From: an uncultured Oscillospiraceae bacterium | GTDB taxonomy: Bacteria; Bacillota; Clostridia; Oscillospirales; Oscillospiraceae | DNA length: 64,000 nt | Assembly: GCA_944382965.1 (NCBI GenBank) | Contig: CALWOA010000013.1 | Coordinates: 1 to 64,000 of the forward strand | Direction: 5' to 3' | Part shown: positions 50,432 to 60,039 of the stretch, piece by piece | Numbering within the stretch: the stretch's first letter is position 1 | Layout of the letters: the number at the start of each line of letters is the position of its first letter | The notes under the pieces: generated by a model | What the model saw: the letters and a program-made list of their open reading frames with translations, nothing else | What the model was told of the DNA's origin: nothing | The model's database searches: none | Translations under genes and position numbers: made by a program

Positions 50432-51751
50432 TTATTTTTTATCCTCTTCGGTTTGCATAACCAGACGCTCTTCCACCCTGACAAGAGCATAGGCCATGCT
50501 CTCCTGACAGGCTTTGGTTACCTTATCCAGGTAATTCCCGTCATAGGCTTCCAGGGCCTTATCAATCCGAACCACCCGACGCTTCTGGTCGGCGGATTCC
50601 GTTTCCGTCACGGTATAGATAGGGAAATAAGAATAGTCCGTCACCTTGGTATTTCCGGTGGTGGCGTCCTTGGTGACCTCCAAATCCAGGATAATGGAAT
50701 AGTTGGTGGCAGCCCGGTTGGCATCGCCGAAGAAATCGCCCAGAGAGTAGGCAACCAACGTGCCTTTCACCGGGTCATATTCAATGGGCTGCAAGGTGTG
50801 GGGATGGGTACCCAGAATCACATCCACGCCCCGCTTCTGCATCAGGGAAATGATGCTTTCCTGGGAGCTGCTGATGTCTTCGTTGTATTCACTGCCCCAA
50901 TGTACCAGCGCAACCACCAGATCCGGCTCCTCCGCCTGAACATTTTTCAGAATGGTTTCAATGCCTTTGGTATTCACCTTCTGATATTCGGTGTCGTAGT
51001 CCTCATACAGCACATTTACCAGACCTTCGCTGCCGGCAGGCAATCCCCGTCCGCCCATGCCCTTGGTAAAGGCCACGAAGGCAACCTTCACGCCCTGGGC
51101 TTCGGCAATGGTATAGCCCTTGCCCGCACTCAGCTCTGCCTGGTTTGCATAGGCTCCCACCGGCTCAATTCCTGCGGCCCGGATGCTCTGCAATGTGGCG
51201 CTCAGACCGTTCAGACCATTGTTGATGGAGCAGCTGTTGGCCATCTGCAGCAGATCCACGCCGCAGCCTCGCAGGTCTTCCAGAATTTGATTGGGTGCGG
51301 AAGTGGTGGCTGAACCATAAGGTTCGCCGTAGGTGTTGCCTTCAAAATTCATCACCGTCAGATCCGCATCGGACAGCAGCGCGGAAACATCCTTGAATAC
51401 GCTGCTGAAGTCGTAACCGCCAACGGATACACCGGAGGAAATCACACTGTCGGTGATGTTCAAATCTCCCGCGGCCCGGATATGAATGGTGGTAATGGGG
51501 TCTTTCTGAATCCGGGGGTCCGGCGCTTTTGTCTCGGTGGGAGCGGTGGTCTGCTCCACTGCAGACTGAAGTTGGGCTTCTTCCTCCCGGCTGTCCCGGG
51601 TCAGATACCAGATCAGTCCGGCACAGGCTGCCAGCACCAGCACCGCCGCAAAAGCCGTCAGACGAAGCCTTCTGGCCTGGGCCTGCCGGCGCTTACGCTG
51701 GGCCTCCCGTTTCTCACGGCGTCTATTCATTTCTTCGTCGCGAAACGGCAT
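50432..51751 (-). CDS. CapA-family membrane-anchored metallophosphatase-like protein
   Basis: A 439-residue protein with a basic cytoplasmic N-terminus, one membrane segment (about residues 30-52), a short linker, and an external PGA_cap domain. The CapA fold is visible: IRAAGDLNITDSVI, LTVMNFEGNTYG, LLQMANSCSINNGLNGL, VVALVHWGSEYNE, and GVDVILGTHPHTLQPIEY (metal His). CapA proteins help produce or anchor poly-gamma-glutamate, but no capBC are nearby, so the substrate is uncertain. GGGAGG lies upstream of the ATG. Confidence 0.88.
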   Translation of the reverse strand: MPFRDEEMNRRREKREAQRKRRQAQARRLRLTAFAAVLVLAACAGLIWYLTRDSREEEAQLQSAVEQTTAPTETKAPDPRIQKDPITTIHIRAAGDLNITDSVISSGVSVGGYDFSSVFKDVSALLSDADLTVMNFEGNTYGEPYGSATTSAPNQILEDLRGCGVDLLQMANSCSINNGLNGLSATLQSIRAAGIEPVGAYANQAELSAGKGYTIAEAQGVKVAFVAFTKGMGGRGLPAGSEGLVNVLYEDYDTEYQKVNTKGIETILKNVQAEEPDLVVALVHWGSEYNEDISSSQESIISLMQKRGVDVILGTHPHTLQPIEYDPVKGTLVAYSLGDFFGDANRAATNYSIILDLEVTKDATTGNTKVTDYSYFPIYTVTETESADQKRRVVRIDKALEAYDGNYLDKVTKACQESMAYALVRVEERLVMQTEEDKK

Positions 51752-51848
51752 AGGTTTTCCTCCCGGTGAAAATCTGTTGGTTTATTATACTGCATTTCCC
51801 CCCATAAAACAAGGGGCAGAATGTAAACCTTGTTTGAATGGCAGGCGG

Positions 51849-52739
51849 TTATTTCGGCAATTTCTCCAGAAATTTCCGGGTTTCCTCCGCGTTGCGCCGG
51901 ATTTCCGCCTGCAGTTCTTCCAGGCTTGGAAACTTCCGCTCCGGGCGGATAAAGTAGTAAAACTCCAGGGTAATCTCCCGATCATACAGATCTCCTGCAT
52001 AATCCAGAATCCAGGGCTCCACTGTCACATTGTGTCCGTGTACCGTGGGCCGGGTGCCCACATTGGTCACCGCCGGGTAAGATTTTCCATCCAGCTGCAC
52101 CCGGCAGGCATACACGCCGAATTTTGGAATTGCCAGCCCTTCCGGCAGGCGCAGATTGGCTGTGGGGATGCCCAGGGTCCGGCCCAGGGCATGGCCGTGA
52201 ATCACCTTGCCGGTGAAAATGTGAGGATGACCCAGAAATTTCACCGCTGTTGCCATATCTCCGGTTTCCAGCTGGCGGCGGATATAGGTACTGGATACCC
52301 GGATGCCGTCCAGGGTCTGCTCGGGCACCACTGCACAAGGCAAACCCAGTTCGGCGCAGTACCGGCTGATGCTTTCGGCGGTTCCGGCGCCCCGGTTTCC
52401 AAACCGGAAATCCTCCCCGCAGACAAAGCCTGCTGCGTCGTAGGCTTTCCGGAGCATATCCAGAAAATCCCGCCAGTCCATGGTGCGCATCTGCTGATCA
52501 AAGGGCAGGGAGATCACCTTCTCCATACCGAAGCCCTCCAACAGCCGCTGCCGGTCCTGGGGAGAATTGATCAGCGGCGGGGTATTGCCCAGCACCAGGG
52601 TATCGGGGTGATGGGAAAAGGTCACCACACCGGTACGAAAATTCCCTTCCTCAGCCAATCGGCGGCAGGCGGAAAGCAGGGCGGCGTGGCCCAGGTGTAC
52701 TCCGTCAAAAAATCCCAGGGCATAAACTGTCTTTGTCAT
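51849..52739 (-). CDS. ribF: Bifunctional riboflavin kinase/FAD synthetase
   Basis: A 296-residue enzyme making FMN and FAD from riboflavin. The N-terminal adenylyltransferase part has the GFFDGVHLGHAALL motif, and the C-terminal kinase part has HGHALGRTLGIPTANLRLPE and FGVYACRVQLDGKSYPAVTNV. I choose the ATG at 52739, four bases after GAGAGGA; the longer frame to 52775 overlaps truB. It is the last gene of the translation operon, as in many Firmicutes. Confidence 0.93.
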   Translation of the reverse strand: MTKTVYALGFFDGVHLGHAALLSACRRLAEEGNFRTGVVTFSHHPDTLVLGNTPPLINSPQDRQRLLEGFGMEKVISLPFDQQMRTMDWRDFLDMLRKAYDAAGFVCGEDFRFGNRGAGTAESISRYCAELGLPCAVVPEQTLDGIRVSSTYIRRQLETGDMATAVKFLGHPHIFTGKVIHGHALGRTLGIPTANLRLPEGLAIPKFGVYACRVQLDGKSYPAVTNVGTRPTVHGHNVTVEPWILDYAGDLYDREITLEFYYFIRPERKFPSLEELQAEIRRNAEETRKFLEKLPK

Positions 52740-52771
52740 AGATTCCTCTCGTCCCAATGCGACGGTTTTCG

Positions 52772-53635
52772 TCATTGGGGATCAAAAAAACTTTTTATGG
52801 TAGACATAACGCCGTTTTCCACCTTCGCCAGCATGAGAAATTCTCCTGCTGCGCTGTAGGCACGGTAAGTCCCCTCTGCCAACTGGATGGAAAAGGTGTT
52901 GCCGTTGCGGCAGCGCTTTTCCTGATTCTCCGTCAGAGTCACCGACGGGTAGGAGGAAAACAGGGTGTCAATCCCCCGCAGGCAGGTTTCGGGATGCTCC
53001 ATTTCCAGCAGCTGCTGCAGCGGCACCGCTTCTTCAATGGTATACGCCCCCGCCTGCACCCGGCGCAGCAGGGCCATACACCCACCGCAGCCCAGAGCCT
53101 GGCCAATATCCTTACACAAGGTGCGGATATAGGTGCCCTTGGAACAGGCCACATACAGGTGCAGTTCATCGCCCTCCTGCTTGAGCAGCTTCAGAGCGTG
53201 GATGGTAATGGGCCGGGGCTGGCGCTCCACCTCCCTGCCTTTTCTGGCAAGGTTACATAACTTCTGCCCGTTGACCTTCAGGGCAGAGTACATGGGCGGA
53301 ACCTGGAGAATCTCCCCCCGGAAATGTTCCAGCACCTGCTGAATCTGCTCGGGGGTAACGGAAACTTCCTGCTGGGTCAGCACAGTGCCGGACATATCCT
53401 CGGTATCGGTGGTGATGCCCAGACGCAGCACCGTTTCATAGGCTTTTTCCGCGTGTTCAAAAAATTCCACCGCCCGGGTGGCCCGCCCCACAAATACAGG
53501 CAGCACGCCGGTGGCCATGGGGTCCAGGGTACCGCCGTGGCCGATCCGCCGGGTCTGGAACACCCGGCGCAGCCGGGCTGTAATGTCCTGGCTGGTCCAG
53601 TCCTGGGGCTTGTCCACAATTACGATTCCGTTCAT
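52772..53635 (-). CDS. truB: tRNA pseudouridine-55 synthase
   Basis: A 287-residue enzyme that forms pseudouridine 55 in the T-loop of tRNAs. The catalytic Asp lies in RRIGHGGTLDPMATGVLPV, and YETVLRLGITTDTEDMSG and CSKGTYIRTLCKDIGQALG are family motifs. Its start overlaps the nrnA stop by 4 bases. It stands between nrnA and ribF in the conserved operon. Confidence 0.95.
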   Translation of the reverse strand: MNGIVIVDKPQDWTSQDITARLRRVFQTRRIGHGGTLDPMATGVLPVFVGRATRAVEFFEHAEKAYETVLRLGITTDTEDMSGTVLTQQEVSVTPEQIQQVLEHFRGEILQVPPMYSALKVNGQKLCNLARKGREVERQPRPITIHALKLLKQEGDELHLYVACSKGTYIRTLCKDIGQALGCGGCMALLRRVQAGAYTIEEAVPLQQLLEMEHPETCLRGIDTLFSSYPSVTLTENQEKRCRNGNTFSIQLAEGTYRAYSAAGEFLMLAKVENGVMSTIKSFFDPQ

Positions 53636-54588
53636 TCTGTCTCCAATTCCAGCATGGCATTGGCCACCGCAACGGCAGCCTCCTGCAAGGGCATTCTCAG
53701 GAAGGCTCCTGCCGCACCCTTATGTCCGCCACCGCCGAATTTCACGGTCACTCTGGTGGCGTCGCAGCCGGGTACTGCCCGGACAGAGAGCTTAGTAAAG
53801 CCGTCGCTGGTTTCCCGCAGGGTTGCCGCCATCTGCACACCGGCAACGGTCCGGGGGAAGGAGGAAATGTTGTCCATATCGTCCTCGTTGACCCCCAGCT
53901 CCAGCTCCATTACCTTGGGGATGGCGCAAACTGCCAGGGTTCCTTCCCGCAGCAGCTGCATGTGATCCACAATCCAGGCCTGCATCCGCAGCCGGCCCAG
54001 GGTGTTGGTTTCAAACAAGTCCTGGTTCAGCTCATAAATCCTTGCATTGGCCTGGGCGCACTGGGCCGCCACCTGGAAGGTGTGGGCAGTGGTGTTGGCA
54101 TAGCGGAAACACCCGGTGTCGGTGGACAGACCCACATACACCGCCTCCGCCAGATTCTTTTCCGGCTTGACGCCCATTTCCATCAGTACGTCCCAAATCA
54201 CCTCGGCGCAGGAGGCGCTGGTAGCGTCCACCAGTTCCTGCTCCGTAAAGGAGGTGGCGCTGGCGTGATGGTCAATGCGCAAGTCGATCTGGCCCAGCAA
54301 ATGGCTGAACACATTGGGTACCAGCTCCGGGGAGGCTACGTCCACACTGACCACCGTATCTCCCGGCTGGGCTTCGGGCTTGGTCAGTCCCTCATGGAGC
54401 CAGGCAAACCGGGCGGACAGATCAGGGTTGGTCAGGACGTGGGCGGTTTTTCCCAGCTGCCGCAAGCCTAAGCACAGTGCGGCGGCAGAGCCGGTGGTGT
54501 CGCCGTCGGGGCGGCGGTGAGTCAGGATGGCAAAGTTATCCTTTTCCAGCAGATATCGGGCAGTTTCAGTCCTGGTCAGTTTCTTCAT
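53632..54588 (-). CDS. nrnA: DHH-family phosphoesterase (NrnA-like oligoribonuclease)
   Basis: A 318-residue DHH/DHHA1 protein that degrades short RNA and probably pAp. Motifs are HRRPDGDTTGSAAALCLGL (motif I), VVSVDVASPE (motif II) and DLRIDHHASATSF (DHH). The DHHA1 part ends KFGGGGHKGAAGAFLRMPL. The gene overlaps rbfA by 23 bases. Position between rbfA and truB is the standard one for nrnA. Confidence 0.93.
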   Translation of the reverse strand: MKKLTRTETARYLLEKDNFAILTHRRPDGDTTGSAAALCLGLRQLGKTAHVLTNPDLSARFAWLHEGLTKPEAQPGDTVVSVDVASPELVPNVFSHLLGQIDLRIDHHASATSFTEQELVDATSASCAEVIWDVLMEMGVKPEKNLAEAVYVGLSTDTGCFRYANTTAHTFQVAAQCAQANARIYELNQDLFETNTLGRLRMQAWIVDHMQLLREGTLAVCAIPKVMELELGVNEDDMDNISSFPRTVAGVQMAATLRETSDGFTKLSVRAVPGCDATRVTVKFGGGGHKGAAGAFLRMPLQEAAVAVANAMLELETE

Positions 54589-54934
54589 CGTGGTTTACCT
54601 CAAGAGAGTTGATCAGTTTCAGCATTTTTGCGCCGTAGACAATGGAATCGTCTGCGGCCCAGACAATTTCCGGGCTGTAGCGCAGGCGCAGGTTCCGTCC
54701 CAGTTCCCGGCGCAGGTATCCGGCGGCGGATTTCAGGCCCGCCAGAGCGCTCTGCGCCTTATCCTCCTGGAGGAAGCTCACATAGACCTTGGTATAGCGC
54801 AGATCCGGGGTGGTTTCCACCCGGGTAATGGAGATCATCACATCCTGCACCCGGGGGTCCTTGACGGTACGCAGCAGGGCGGACAGTTCCTTCTGAATTT
54901 CTTCATTAATCAGCAAAATACGGTTCGAAGCCAT
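54566..54934 (-). CDS. rbfA: Ribosome-binding factor A
   Basis: A 122-residue KH-like protein that helps mature the 30S subunit (16S 5' end). The pattern RILLINEEIQKELSALLRTV, DPRVQDVMISITRVETTPDL, and KVYVSFLQEDKAQSALAGLK is typical. It follows infB, separated from it by a hairpin. A GGAGG site precedes the start. Confidence 0.94.
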   Translation of the reverse strand: MASNRILLINEEIQKELSALLRTVKDPRVQDVMISITRVETTPDLRYTKVYVSFLQEDKAQSALAGLKSAAGYLRRELGRNLRLRYSPEIVWAADDSIVYGAKMLKLINSLEVNHDEETDQD

Positions 54935-54950
54935 GATTTTGCCTCCTTTC

Positions 54951-54992
54951 CTTTGAAAACAACCCGCCGCGCCGCAAAAGCGGTGCGGCGGG
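54951..54992 (-). terminator. GC-rich hairpin between infB and rbfA
   Basis: CCCGCCGC and GCGGCGGG arms (54963-54992, with an internal mismatch and an AAAA loop) are followed on the minus strand by TTGTTTTC. It would partly separate infB from rbfA-nrnA-truB-ribF. Confidence 0.7.
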
Positions 54993-55000
54993 ACAGTATA

Positions 55001-57361
55001 TCAGCGTTTGACTTCCTGCATGGCGAAGCATTCGAAAATGTCGCCTTCCTTGATGTCGTTGTACTTAACCACGCTCATGCCGCATTCGTAGCCAGCAGAG
55101 ACTTCCTTGACAGCGTCCTTGAACCGCTGCAAGGAGCCAATCTCGCCTTCGTGGATAACAATGTTGTCCCGGAGAATCCGAACCTGGGCATCCCGGGTAA
55201 CCTTGCCATCCTTGACCATACAGCCGGCAATGGTGCCGATGGCGCTGACCTTGTAGGTCATGCGCACTTCTGCGTGGCCGATGACCACTTCCTCAAACTT
55301 GGGCGCCAGCATGCCCTTCATGGCAGCTTCGATCTCGTCAATGGCATCGTAGATCACCCGGTAGAACCGCATGTCTACATTGGCCCGCTGGCCGGAAGCC
55401 TGAGCGGCGGCATCGGGACGGACGTTGAAGCCAACAATGATGGCACCGGCAGTGGAAGCCAGCAGGATGTCGCTTTCGTTGATGGCGCCGACACCGGCGT
55501 GGATCACCCGCACCCGGACTTCCTCGTTGCTCAGCTTCTCCAAAGATGCCTTGATGGCCTCGGCAGAGCCCTGAACGTCGGCCTTGACGATCAAAGGCAG
55601 TTCCTTCATTTCGCCTTCCTGCATCTTGGCAAACAGGTTATCCAGAGTGACCTTCTGGGTCAGCTTGGCGGCTGCGTCCTTCTGAGCCTGACGGCGCTGC
55701 TCCACCAGTTCCCGGGCCATCCGCTCGTCAGTAACGGCGTTGAACTCATCGCCGGGAGTGGGAACATCGGCAAGGCCGGTGATCTCCACAGGGACGGAAG
55801 GACCGGCGGACTTGACGGTGCGGCCCTTGTCGTTGGTCATCACACGGACACGGCCCACGGCAGTGCCGGCAATGACGATATCGCCCTGATGCAGGGTGCC
55901 GTTCTGCACCAGCAGGGTTGCCACAGGGCCCCGGGTCTTATCCAGACGGGCTTCGATGACGGTACCCTTGGCACGGCGGTTGGGGTTGGCCTTCAGTTCC
56001 TGAACTTCAGCAGTCAGGATGACCATCTCCAGCAGTTCATCCAGGCCCTGACCGGTCTTGGCGGAGATGGGCACGATGATGGTATCGCCGCCCCACTCTT
56101 CGGGGATCAAGTCGTACTTGGTCAGCTGCTCTTTGATCTTATCGGGGTTGGCGGTGGGCTTATCCATCTTGTTGATGGCCACGATAATAGGCACATTGGC
56201 GGCCTTGGCGTGGTTGATGGATTCTACCGTCTGGGGCATGATGCCGTCGTCGGCAGCCACCACCAGAATGGCAATGTCGGTAGACTTAGCACCGCGGGCA
56301 CGCATAGAGGTAAAGGCTGCATGGCCCGGGGTATCCAGGAAGGTGACCATATTACCGTTCACATCCACGGTATACGCGCCGATGTGCTGGGTAATGCCGC
56401 CGGCCTCTCCGGCGGTAACGGAAGTCTTGCGGATGGCGTCCAAAGTGGAAGTCTTGCCGTGGTCGACGTGACCCATGACCACCACAACGGGGGCCCGGGT
56501 TTCCAGCTCTTCGGCGGTGTCCACATGGTCGTCGATGATCCGCTCTTCGATGGTGACGGTAACTTCCTTTTCCACCTTGCAGCCCATTTCCGTAGCCACA
56601 AACTCGGCGGTGTCAAAGTCGATGGTCTGGTTGATGGCAGCCATAACACCGTTTTTCATCAGGCACTTGATGACTTCGCCGGCGGTTTTCTTCATCCGGG
56701 AAGCCAGCTCGCCCACGGTGATCTCCTCGGGGATCTTCACGGTAACAGGCGCCTTCCGGGCAACCTCCATTTGCAGGCGGCGCATTTTCTCCTGCTCTTC
56801 GTTGCGGGACTTGTTGCCCTTGAACTTGTTGTTCTGCTGCTTGTTCTGCTGCTTGCCCTTGCCGCCGCCAATGCGCTGCTTGCCGCCCTGGTAGTTCTGC
56901 ACCCGCTCGGAAACCAGGTTATCCACATCGGCGAACCGATTGGCGTTGACCTGGACGGCAGAGGTGTCCACCACCCGGCGCTCCCGCTTGCGTTCCGGCT
57001 CCTTGGGAGCCTCGGCCTTGGGAGCCTGCTGGGCAGGCTGAGCGTTCTGGGGTTGCTGGGGACGATTCTGGCCCTGCTTGGGCTGCTGGGGCTGCTGAGG
57101 ACGCTGGGCCGGGGCGGCCTTGGCCTCCTGCTTGGGTTCTTCTTTGGGTGCGGCAGGCTTCACTGCAAAAATTTCCTCCATGGACTTGACCTGATTCTTC
57201 TGGGTCATGTAATCAAACACCACATTCAGCTCTTCTTCGCTGAGCACCTGGGTGTTGGACTTGGGCTTTTCGTAAAACTGTCCCACAATCTCCGCGATTA
57301 CCTTCGGAGCCACGCCGAAATCCGCGGCGACCTCCTTGACTCGATACTTAACAAAACTCAT
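55001..57361 (-). CDS. infB: Translation initiation factor IF-2
   Basis: A 786-residue GTPase that places initiator tRNA on the 30S subunit. The N-terminus [20 protein letters not shown] holds an IF2_N domain. Residues about 90-200 are a low-complexity Pro/Gln/Lys linker ([17 protein letters not shown]). A second IF2_N follows, then the GTPase domain with [17 protein letters not shown] (G1), DTPGHAAF (G3) and NKMDK (G4). I choose the ATG at 57361, which has GGAGGTG upstream; the open frame to 57454 is in a repeat region. Confidence 0.97.
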   Translation of the reverse strand: MSFVKYRVKEVAADFGVAPKVIAEIVGQFYEKPKSNTQVLSEEELNVVFDYMTQKNQVKSMEEIFAVKPAAPKEEPKQEAKAAPAQRPQQPQQPKQGQNRPQQPQNAQPAQQAPKAEAPKEPERKRERRVVDTSAVQVNANRFADVDNLVSERVQNYQGGKQRIGGGKGKQQNKQQNNKFKGNKSRNEEQEKMRRLQMEVARKAPVTVKIPEEITVGELASRMKKTAGEVIKCLMKNGVMAAINQTIDFDTAEFVATEMGCKVEKEVTVTIEERIIDDHVDTAEELETRAPVVVVMGHVDHGKTSTLDAIRKTSVTAGEAGGITQHIGAYTVDVNGNMVTFLDTPGHAAFTSMRARGAKSTDIAILVVAADDGIMPQTVESINHAKAANVPIIVAINKMDKPTANPDKIKEQLTKYDLIPEEWGGDTIIVPISAKTGQGLDELLEMVILTAEVQELKANPNRRAKGTVIEARLDKTRGPVATLLVQNGTLHQGDIVIAGTAVGRVRVMTNDKGRTVKSAGPSVPVEITGLADVPTPGDEFNAVTDERMARELVEQRRQAQKDAAAKLTQKVTLDNLFAKMQEGEMKELPLIVKADVQGSAEAIKASLEKLSNEEVRVRVIHAGVGAINESDILLASTAGAIIVGFNVRPDAAAQASGQRANVDMRFYRVIYDAIDEIEAAMKGMLAPKFEEVVIGHAEVRMTYKVSAIGTIAGCMVKDGKVTRDAQVRILRDNIVIHEGEIGSLQRFKDAVKEVSAGYECGMSVVKYNDIKEGDIFECFAMQEVKR

Positions 57362-57399
57362 TCTATACACGCACCTCCAAAATTTGACAGTCGGTTGGA

Positions 57400-57462
57400 A
57401 ATGCAGAGTGCAAAAGGCAAAATGCGGTTTTATCCCCCACCGTGCATTTTGCATTCTGCATT
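57400..57462. repeat. Imperfect inverted repeat between ylxQ and infB
   Basis: AATGCAGAGTGCAAAAGGC at 57400 onward pairs with TTGCATTCTGCATT at 57449-57462, with small bulges. The ATGCAGAATGCAAAATGC theme resembles dispersed intergenic repeats. It adds about 60 bases inside an otherwise compact operon. Confidence 0.5.
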
Positions 57463-57501
57463 GTCCGTATCCGACAGGCTCCTGTTGGTTGTCATAACAA
57501 C

Positions 57502-57918
57502 TTACTTCTTCTTTCCCCTGCGTTTGTTGCGCAGGTGGGCGCTAGCTTCCCGGCGGCGCTGCTTTGCCTTCTGGGTTTTGGCGGTGAGCACCTCCAAAAC
57601 CTCGGCGCAGCGCTCCGGCTGACCCAGAGACTGCACCAGAGCCAGGGCCAGAGCCGGGTCCGTAATGGCGGCAATGGCCAGGCTGGTTCTGCCAATGGCA
57701 AAGCCCATGGCATCCTTGGTAGCATCCAGCCGCAGGCACTGCTGGTCGGTACCAGCGGCAAAGCTTTTTGCCCGCCGCCAGGTATGGTCAGAAGCGTCGG
57801 AGGCCACCACAATCAGGTGGGCCTTCCCCGCCCGGGCGGCGGCGCCTACCGGCTCCTCGCCCAGCTCTGCCATGCCGCCCTTCCGGGCCAGAGCCAGATA
57901 ATTCAGGGCTTTATCCAC
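57502..57918 (-). CDS. ylxQ: YlxQ-like L7Ae-family RNA-binding protein
   Basis: A 138-residue protein with an L7Ae/L30e fold: [40 protein letters not shown] and [20 protein letters not shown]. The C-terminal tail is highly basic ([20 protein letters not shown]). YlxQ binds K-turn-like RNA. It lies between ylxR and infB and overlaps ylxR by 8 bases. Confidence 0.9.
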   Translation of the reverse strand: MDKALNYLALARKGGMAELGEEPVGAAARAGKAHLIVVASDASDHTWRRAKSFAAGTDQQCLRLDATKDAMGFAIGRTSLAIAAITDPALALALVQSLGQPERCAEVLEVLTAKTQKAKQRRREASAHLRNKRRGKKK

Positions 57919-58174
57919 GTTCTATCTCCTTTTCCAGCCGGGCGTAAACCTCCTCCGGAATGGCGATTTCCAGGCTGCGCTCCAACGCTTTGCTGCGCTG
58001 GGCCTTTCGCAGGCATTCCGGATCGGGGCACAGGTAAGCGCCCCGGCCATTGACCTTGCCGCCGAAGTCCACCTGCACATTGCCTTCCGGGGTGCGGACC
58101 ACCCGGATCAGCTCTTTCTTGGCCTTCCGCTCCCGGCAGCCCATACACTGCCGCTGGGGGATCTTTTTCTGCAT
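57911..58174 (-). CDS. ylxR: YlxR-like RNA-binding protein (DUF448)
   Basis: An 87-residue protein with the DUF448 pattern: QRQCMGCRERKAKKELIRVV, then GKVNGRGAYLCPDPECLRKA. The family is a small nucleic-acid-binding protein of the nusA-infB operon and is proposed to affect translation or RNase P. The conserved Cys pairs are kept. Confidence 0.92.
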   Translation of the reverse strand: MQKKIPQRQCMGCRERKAKKELIRVVRTPEGNVQVDFGGKVNGRGAYLCPDPECLRKAQRSKALERSLEIAIPEEVYARLEKEIERG

Positions 58175-58216
58175 AATGGAAATCCCTCCGTTTCTATGGT
58201 AACGAGGGCCGGAAAA

Positions 58217-59377
58217 TTACAGCTCCTCGTTTTCTTCTTCCGGCTGTTCCTGGGGCTGCTCCTCAATCTCTGCCTGGGAAGCGGGCTTGATGTCCACCTT
58301 GTAGCCGGTGAGCCGGGCAGCCAGACGGGCATTCTGGCCTTCCTTGCCGATGGCCAGAGACAGCTGATCGTCGGGAACGATGACCCGGCAGGCCTTCTGG
58401 CCGGGAATCAGGCTGACGGAAATCACGTCAGCGGGGCTGAGCGCAGCCCGGACATACTCGCAGGGATCTTCGCTCCAAACCACGATATCAATTTTCTCGC
58501 CGCCCAGTTCTTCCACAACGGCGCTCACACGGCCGCCCCGAGGACCAACACAGGCGCCCACAGGATCGATGCCCTCCATGGTAGCCCGAACGGCCATCTT
58601 GGAACGGGAACCGGCTTCCCGGGCGATGTTGCGGATCTCCACCTGTCCATCGGCAATTTCCGGAGTCTCCAGCTCGAACAGACGGCGGACCAGGTTGGGA
58701 TGGGTACGGGACACATGCACCAGGGGGCCGCGGCCTGCCTTATGCACTTCCAGAACGTACACCCGGATCAGATCGCCCTCGGCGTGCTTCTCGCCGGGGA
58801 TCTGCTCGCTGGCACGGAGCACGGCGTCGGAAGCGTCGTTGCCTTGGCCGATGCGAATGAACATATCGCCGCTGGTGGGGTCAATCCGCAGCACAGTACC
58901 GGTCATCAGCTCCTGGGACTTGGAAGAGTAGCTTTCATAAGCCACACCCCGCTCAGCTTCCCGGATGCCCTGGATCACCACCTGCTTGGCAGTCTGGGCC
59001 GCAATCCGGCCGAAGCGCTGGATGTCCACCGGAATGCACACCGGGTCGCCTACCTGGACATCGGGGTTAATCAGTCGGGCAGCATCCACCGGGATTTCCA
59101 GAGCGGTATCCTCCAGCTCTTCCACAGCGGTCTTGACAATGTGCATGCTCAAGCCTTTCTCGCTCAGCTCCACCACCACATTGTCCGCCGGAACGTCCCG
59201 GCGATCTTCCCGGTCTTTGCGGTATGCGTTGGTCAGCGCCTGCTTCAGACGCTCCACCATGTAATCCACAGGAATGCCCTTTACTTTTTCCAGCTCCCGC
59301 AGGGAAGCGAAAATTTCAGCGCCGATGTCCACCTTGGGGGCTTCCGCCTGCTTCTTGGCTCTGGTATTTCTAGCCAT
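58217..59377 (-). CDS. nusA: Transcription termination/antitermination factor NusA
   Basis: A 386-residue factor that binds RNA polymerase and nascent RNA. The N-terminal domain contains GIPVDYMVERLKQALTNAYR, followed by an S1 domain (GTVLRIDPTSGDMFIRIGQG) and two KH domains (VGACVGPRGGRVSAVVEELG and LAIGKEGQNARLAARLTGYK). An acidic tail EEQPQEQPEEENEEL ends it. The length is typical for Firmicutes NusA without C-terminal AR repeats. It follows rimP. Confidence 0.96.
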   Translation of the reverse strand: MARNTRAKKQAEAPKVDIGAEIFASLRELEKVKGIPVDYMVERLKQALTNAYRKDREDRRDVPADNVVVELSEKGLSMHIVKTAVEELEDTALEIPVDAARLINPDVQVGDPVCIPVDIQRFGRIAAQTAKQVVIQGIREAERGVAYESYSSKSQELMTGTVLRIDPTSGDMFIRIGQGNDASDAVLRASEQIPGEKHAEGDLIRVYVLEVHKAGRGPLVHVSRTHPNLVRRLFELETPEIADGQVEIRNIAREAGSRSKMAVRATMEGIDPVGACVGPRGGRVSAVVEELGGEKIDIVVWSEDPCEYVRAALSPADVISVSLIPGQKACRVIVPDDQLSLAIGKEGQNARLAARLTGYKVDIKPASQAEIEEQPQEQPEEENEEL

Positions 59378-59394
59378 TGATTGTTTCCTCCTCG

Positions 59395-59847
59395 TCAGAA
59401 TTCCACACGAAGCCGCACCTGGGCGGCTTCCGATTTTTCAAAGGTAATGGTTTCTTTGCCTGCCTCTACGGTGATTCTGCCATCTTCGTAGCCCCGCAGA
59501 ACACAGGGGATTTCCTTCATGCCGTTTCTGGGCCGGTAGAGCTTGACCGTAATGGCGCTGCCCAGGAACCGCTCAAAGTCCGAAGGACGCTTGAGCACCC
59601 GCTCCAGGCCGGCAGAGCAAACTTCAAAATGGTAAGAGCCGGGAATGGGGTCTTTTTCGTCCAGGATGGGGTCCATGGCCCGGGACACGGCTTCGCAGTC
59701 GTTGATGTCCACGCCGCCTTCCTTGTCCAGGTACAGCCGCAGGAAGTATTCGCTGCCCTCCCGGACGTACTCCACGTCCCAAAGCTCGCAGCCGAACTGT
59801 TCCACCACGGGTTTTGCATAGCTTGCCACCAAATCGGTTACTTTCAT
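59395..59847 (-). CDS. rimP: Ribosome maturation factor RimP
   Basis: A 150-residue protein that helps assemble the 30S subunit. MKVTDLVASYAKPVVEQFGC and GCELWDVEYVREGSEYFLRL are its N-terminal domain motifs, followed by DINDCEAVSRAMDPIL and SAGLERVLKRPSDFERFLG. I choose the ATG at 59847, where the family starts; ATGs at 59856 and 59859 lie closer to the AGGAAAGGG site and are alternatives. It is the first gene of the long operon running to ribF. Confidence 0.92.
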   Translation of the reverse strand: MKVTDLVASYAKPVVEQFGCELWDVEYVREGSEYFLRLYLDKEGGVDINDCEAVSRAMDPILDEKDPIPGSYHFEVCSAGLERVLKRPSDFERFLGSAITVKLYRPRNGMKEIPCVLRGYEDGRITVEAGKETITFEKSEAAQVRLRVEF

Positions 59848-59881
59848 TGCAAACATCATCCCTTTCCTGTAAATCAACAAG

Positions 59882-59962
59882 AAAGAGAGGCGCTCGCGCC
59901 TCTCTTTGCCTACACTCTACCATTTACGGTAGTATTATACCACCACTTTCCCTGTTTGGCAA
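59882..59962 (-). promoter_or_regulatory. Promoter and structured leader of the rimP-nusA-infB operon
   Basis: On the minus strand TTGCCA (59962-59957) and TATAAT (59939-59934) are 17 bases apart. The leader then has a small hairpin (CTACC/GGTAG, about 59919-59932) and a strong perfect hairpin (AAAGAGAGGCGC with GCGCCTCTCTTT, 59882-59907) followed by CTTG. The strong hairpin lies between promoter and rimP and may act as an attenuator or target of NusA control. Confidence 0.7.
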
Positions 59963-60039
59963 GAGGGATTTCTCAGAAAATTCGCCAAAAAGCCGGATTT
60001 TCTCCGGATATTTCTCTGGGAAATCCCCCAAAGTATGCC

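Noticed and set aside
57016..57120. Short Gln/Pro/Leu-rich repeats in infB as a genetic repeat element
   Set aside because: They are the normal low-complexity linker of IF-2.
54527..57622. 1031-codon + strand frame opposite rbfA-infB
   Set aside because: Covers a conserved operon on the opposite strand; the repetitive Leu/Gly/His translation is typical of a shadow.
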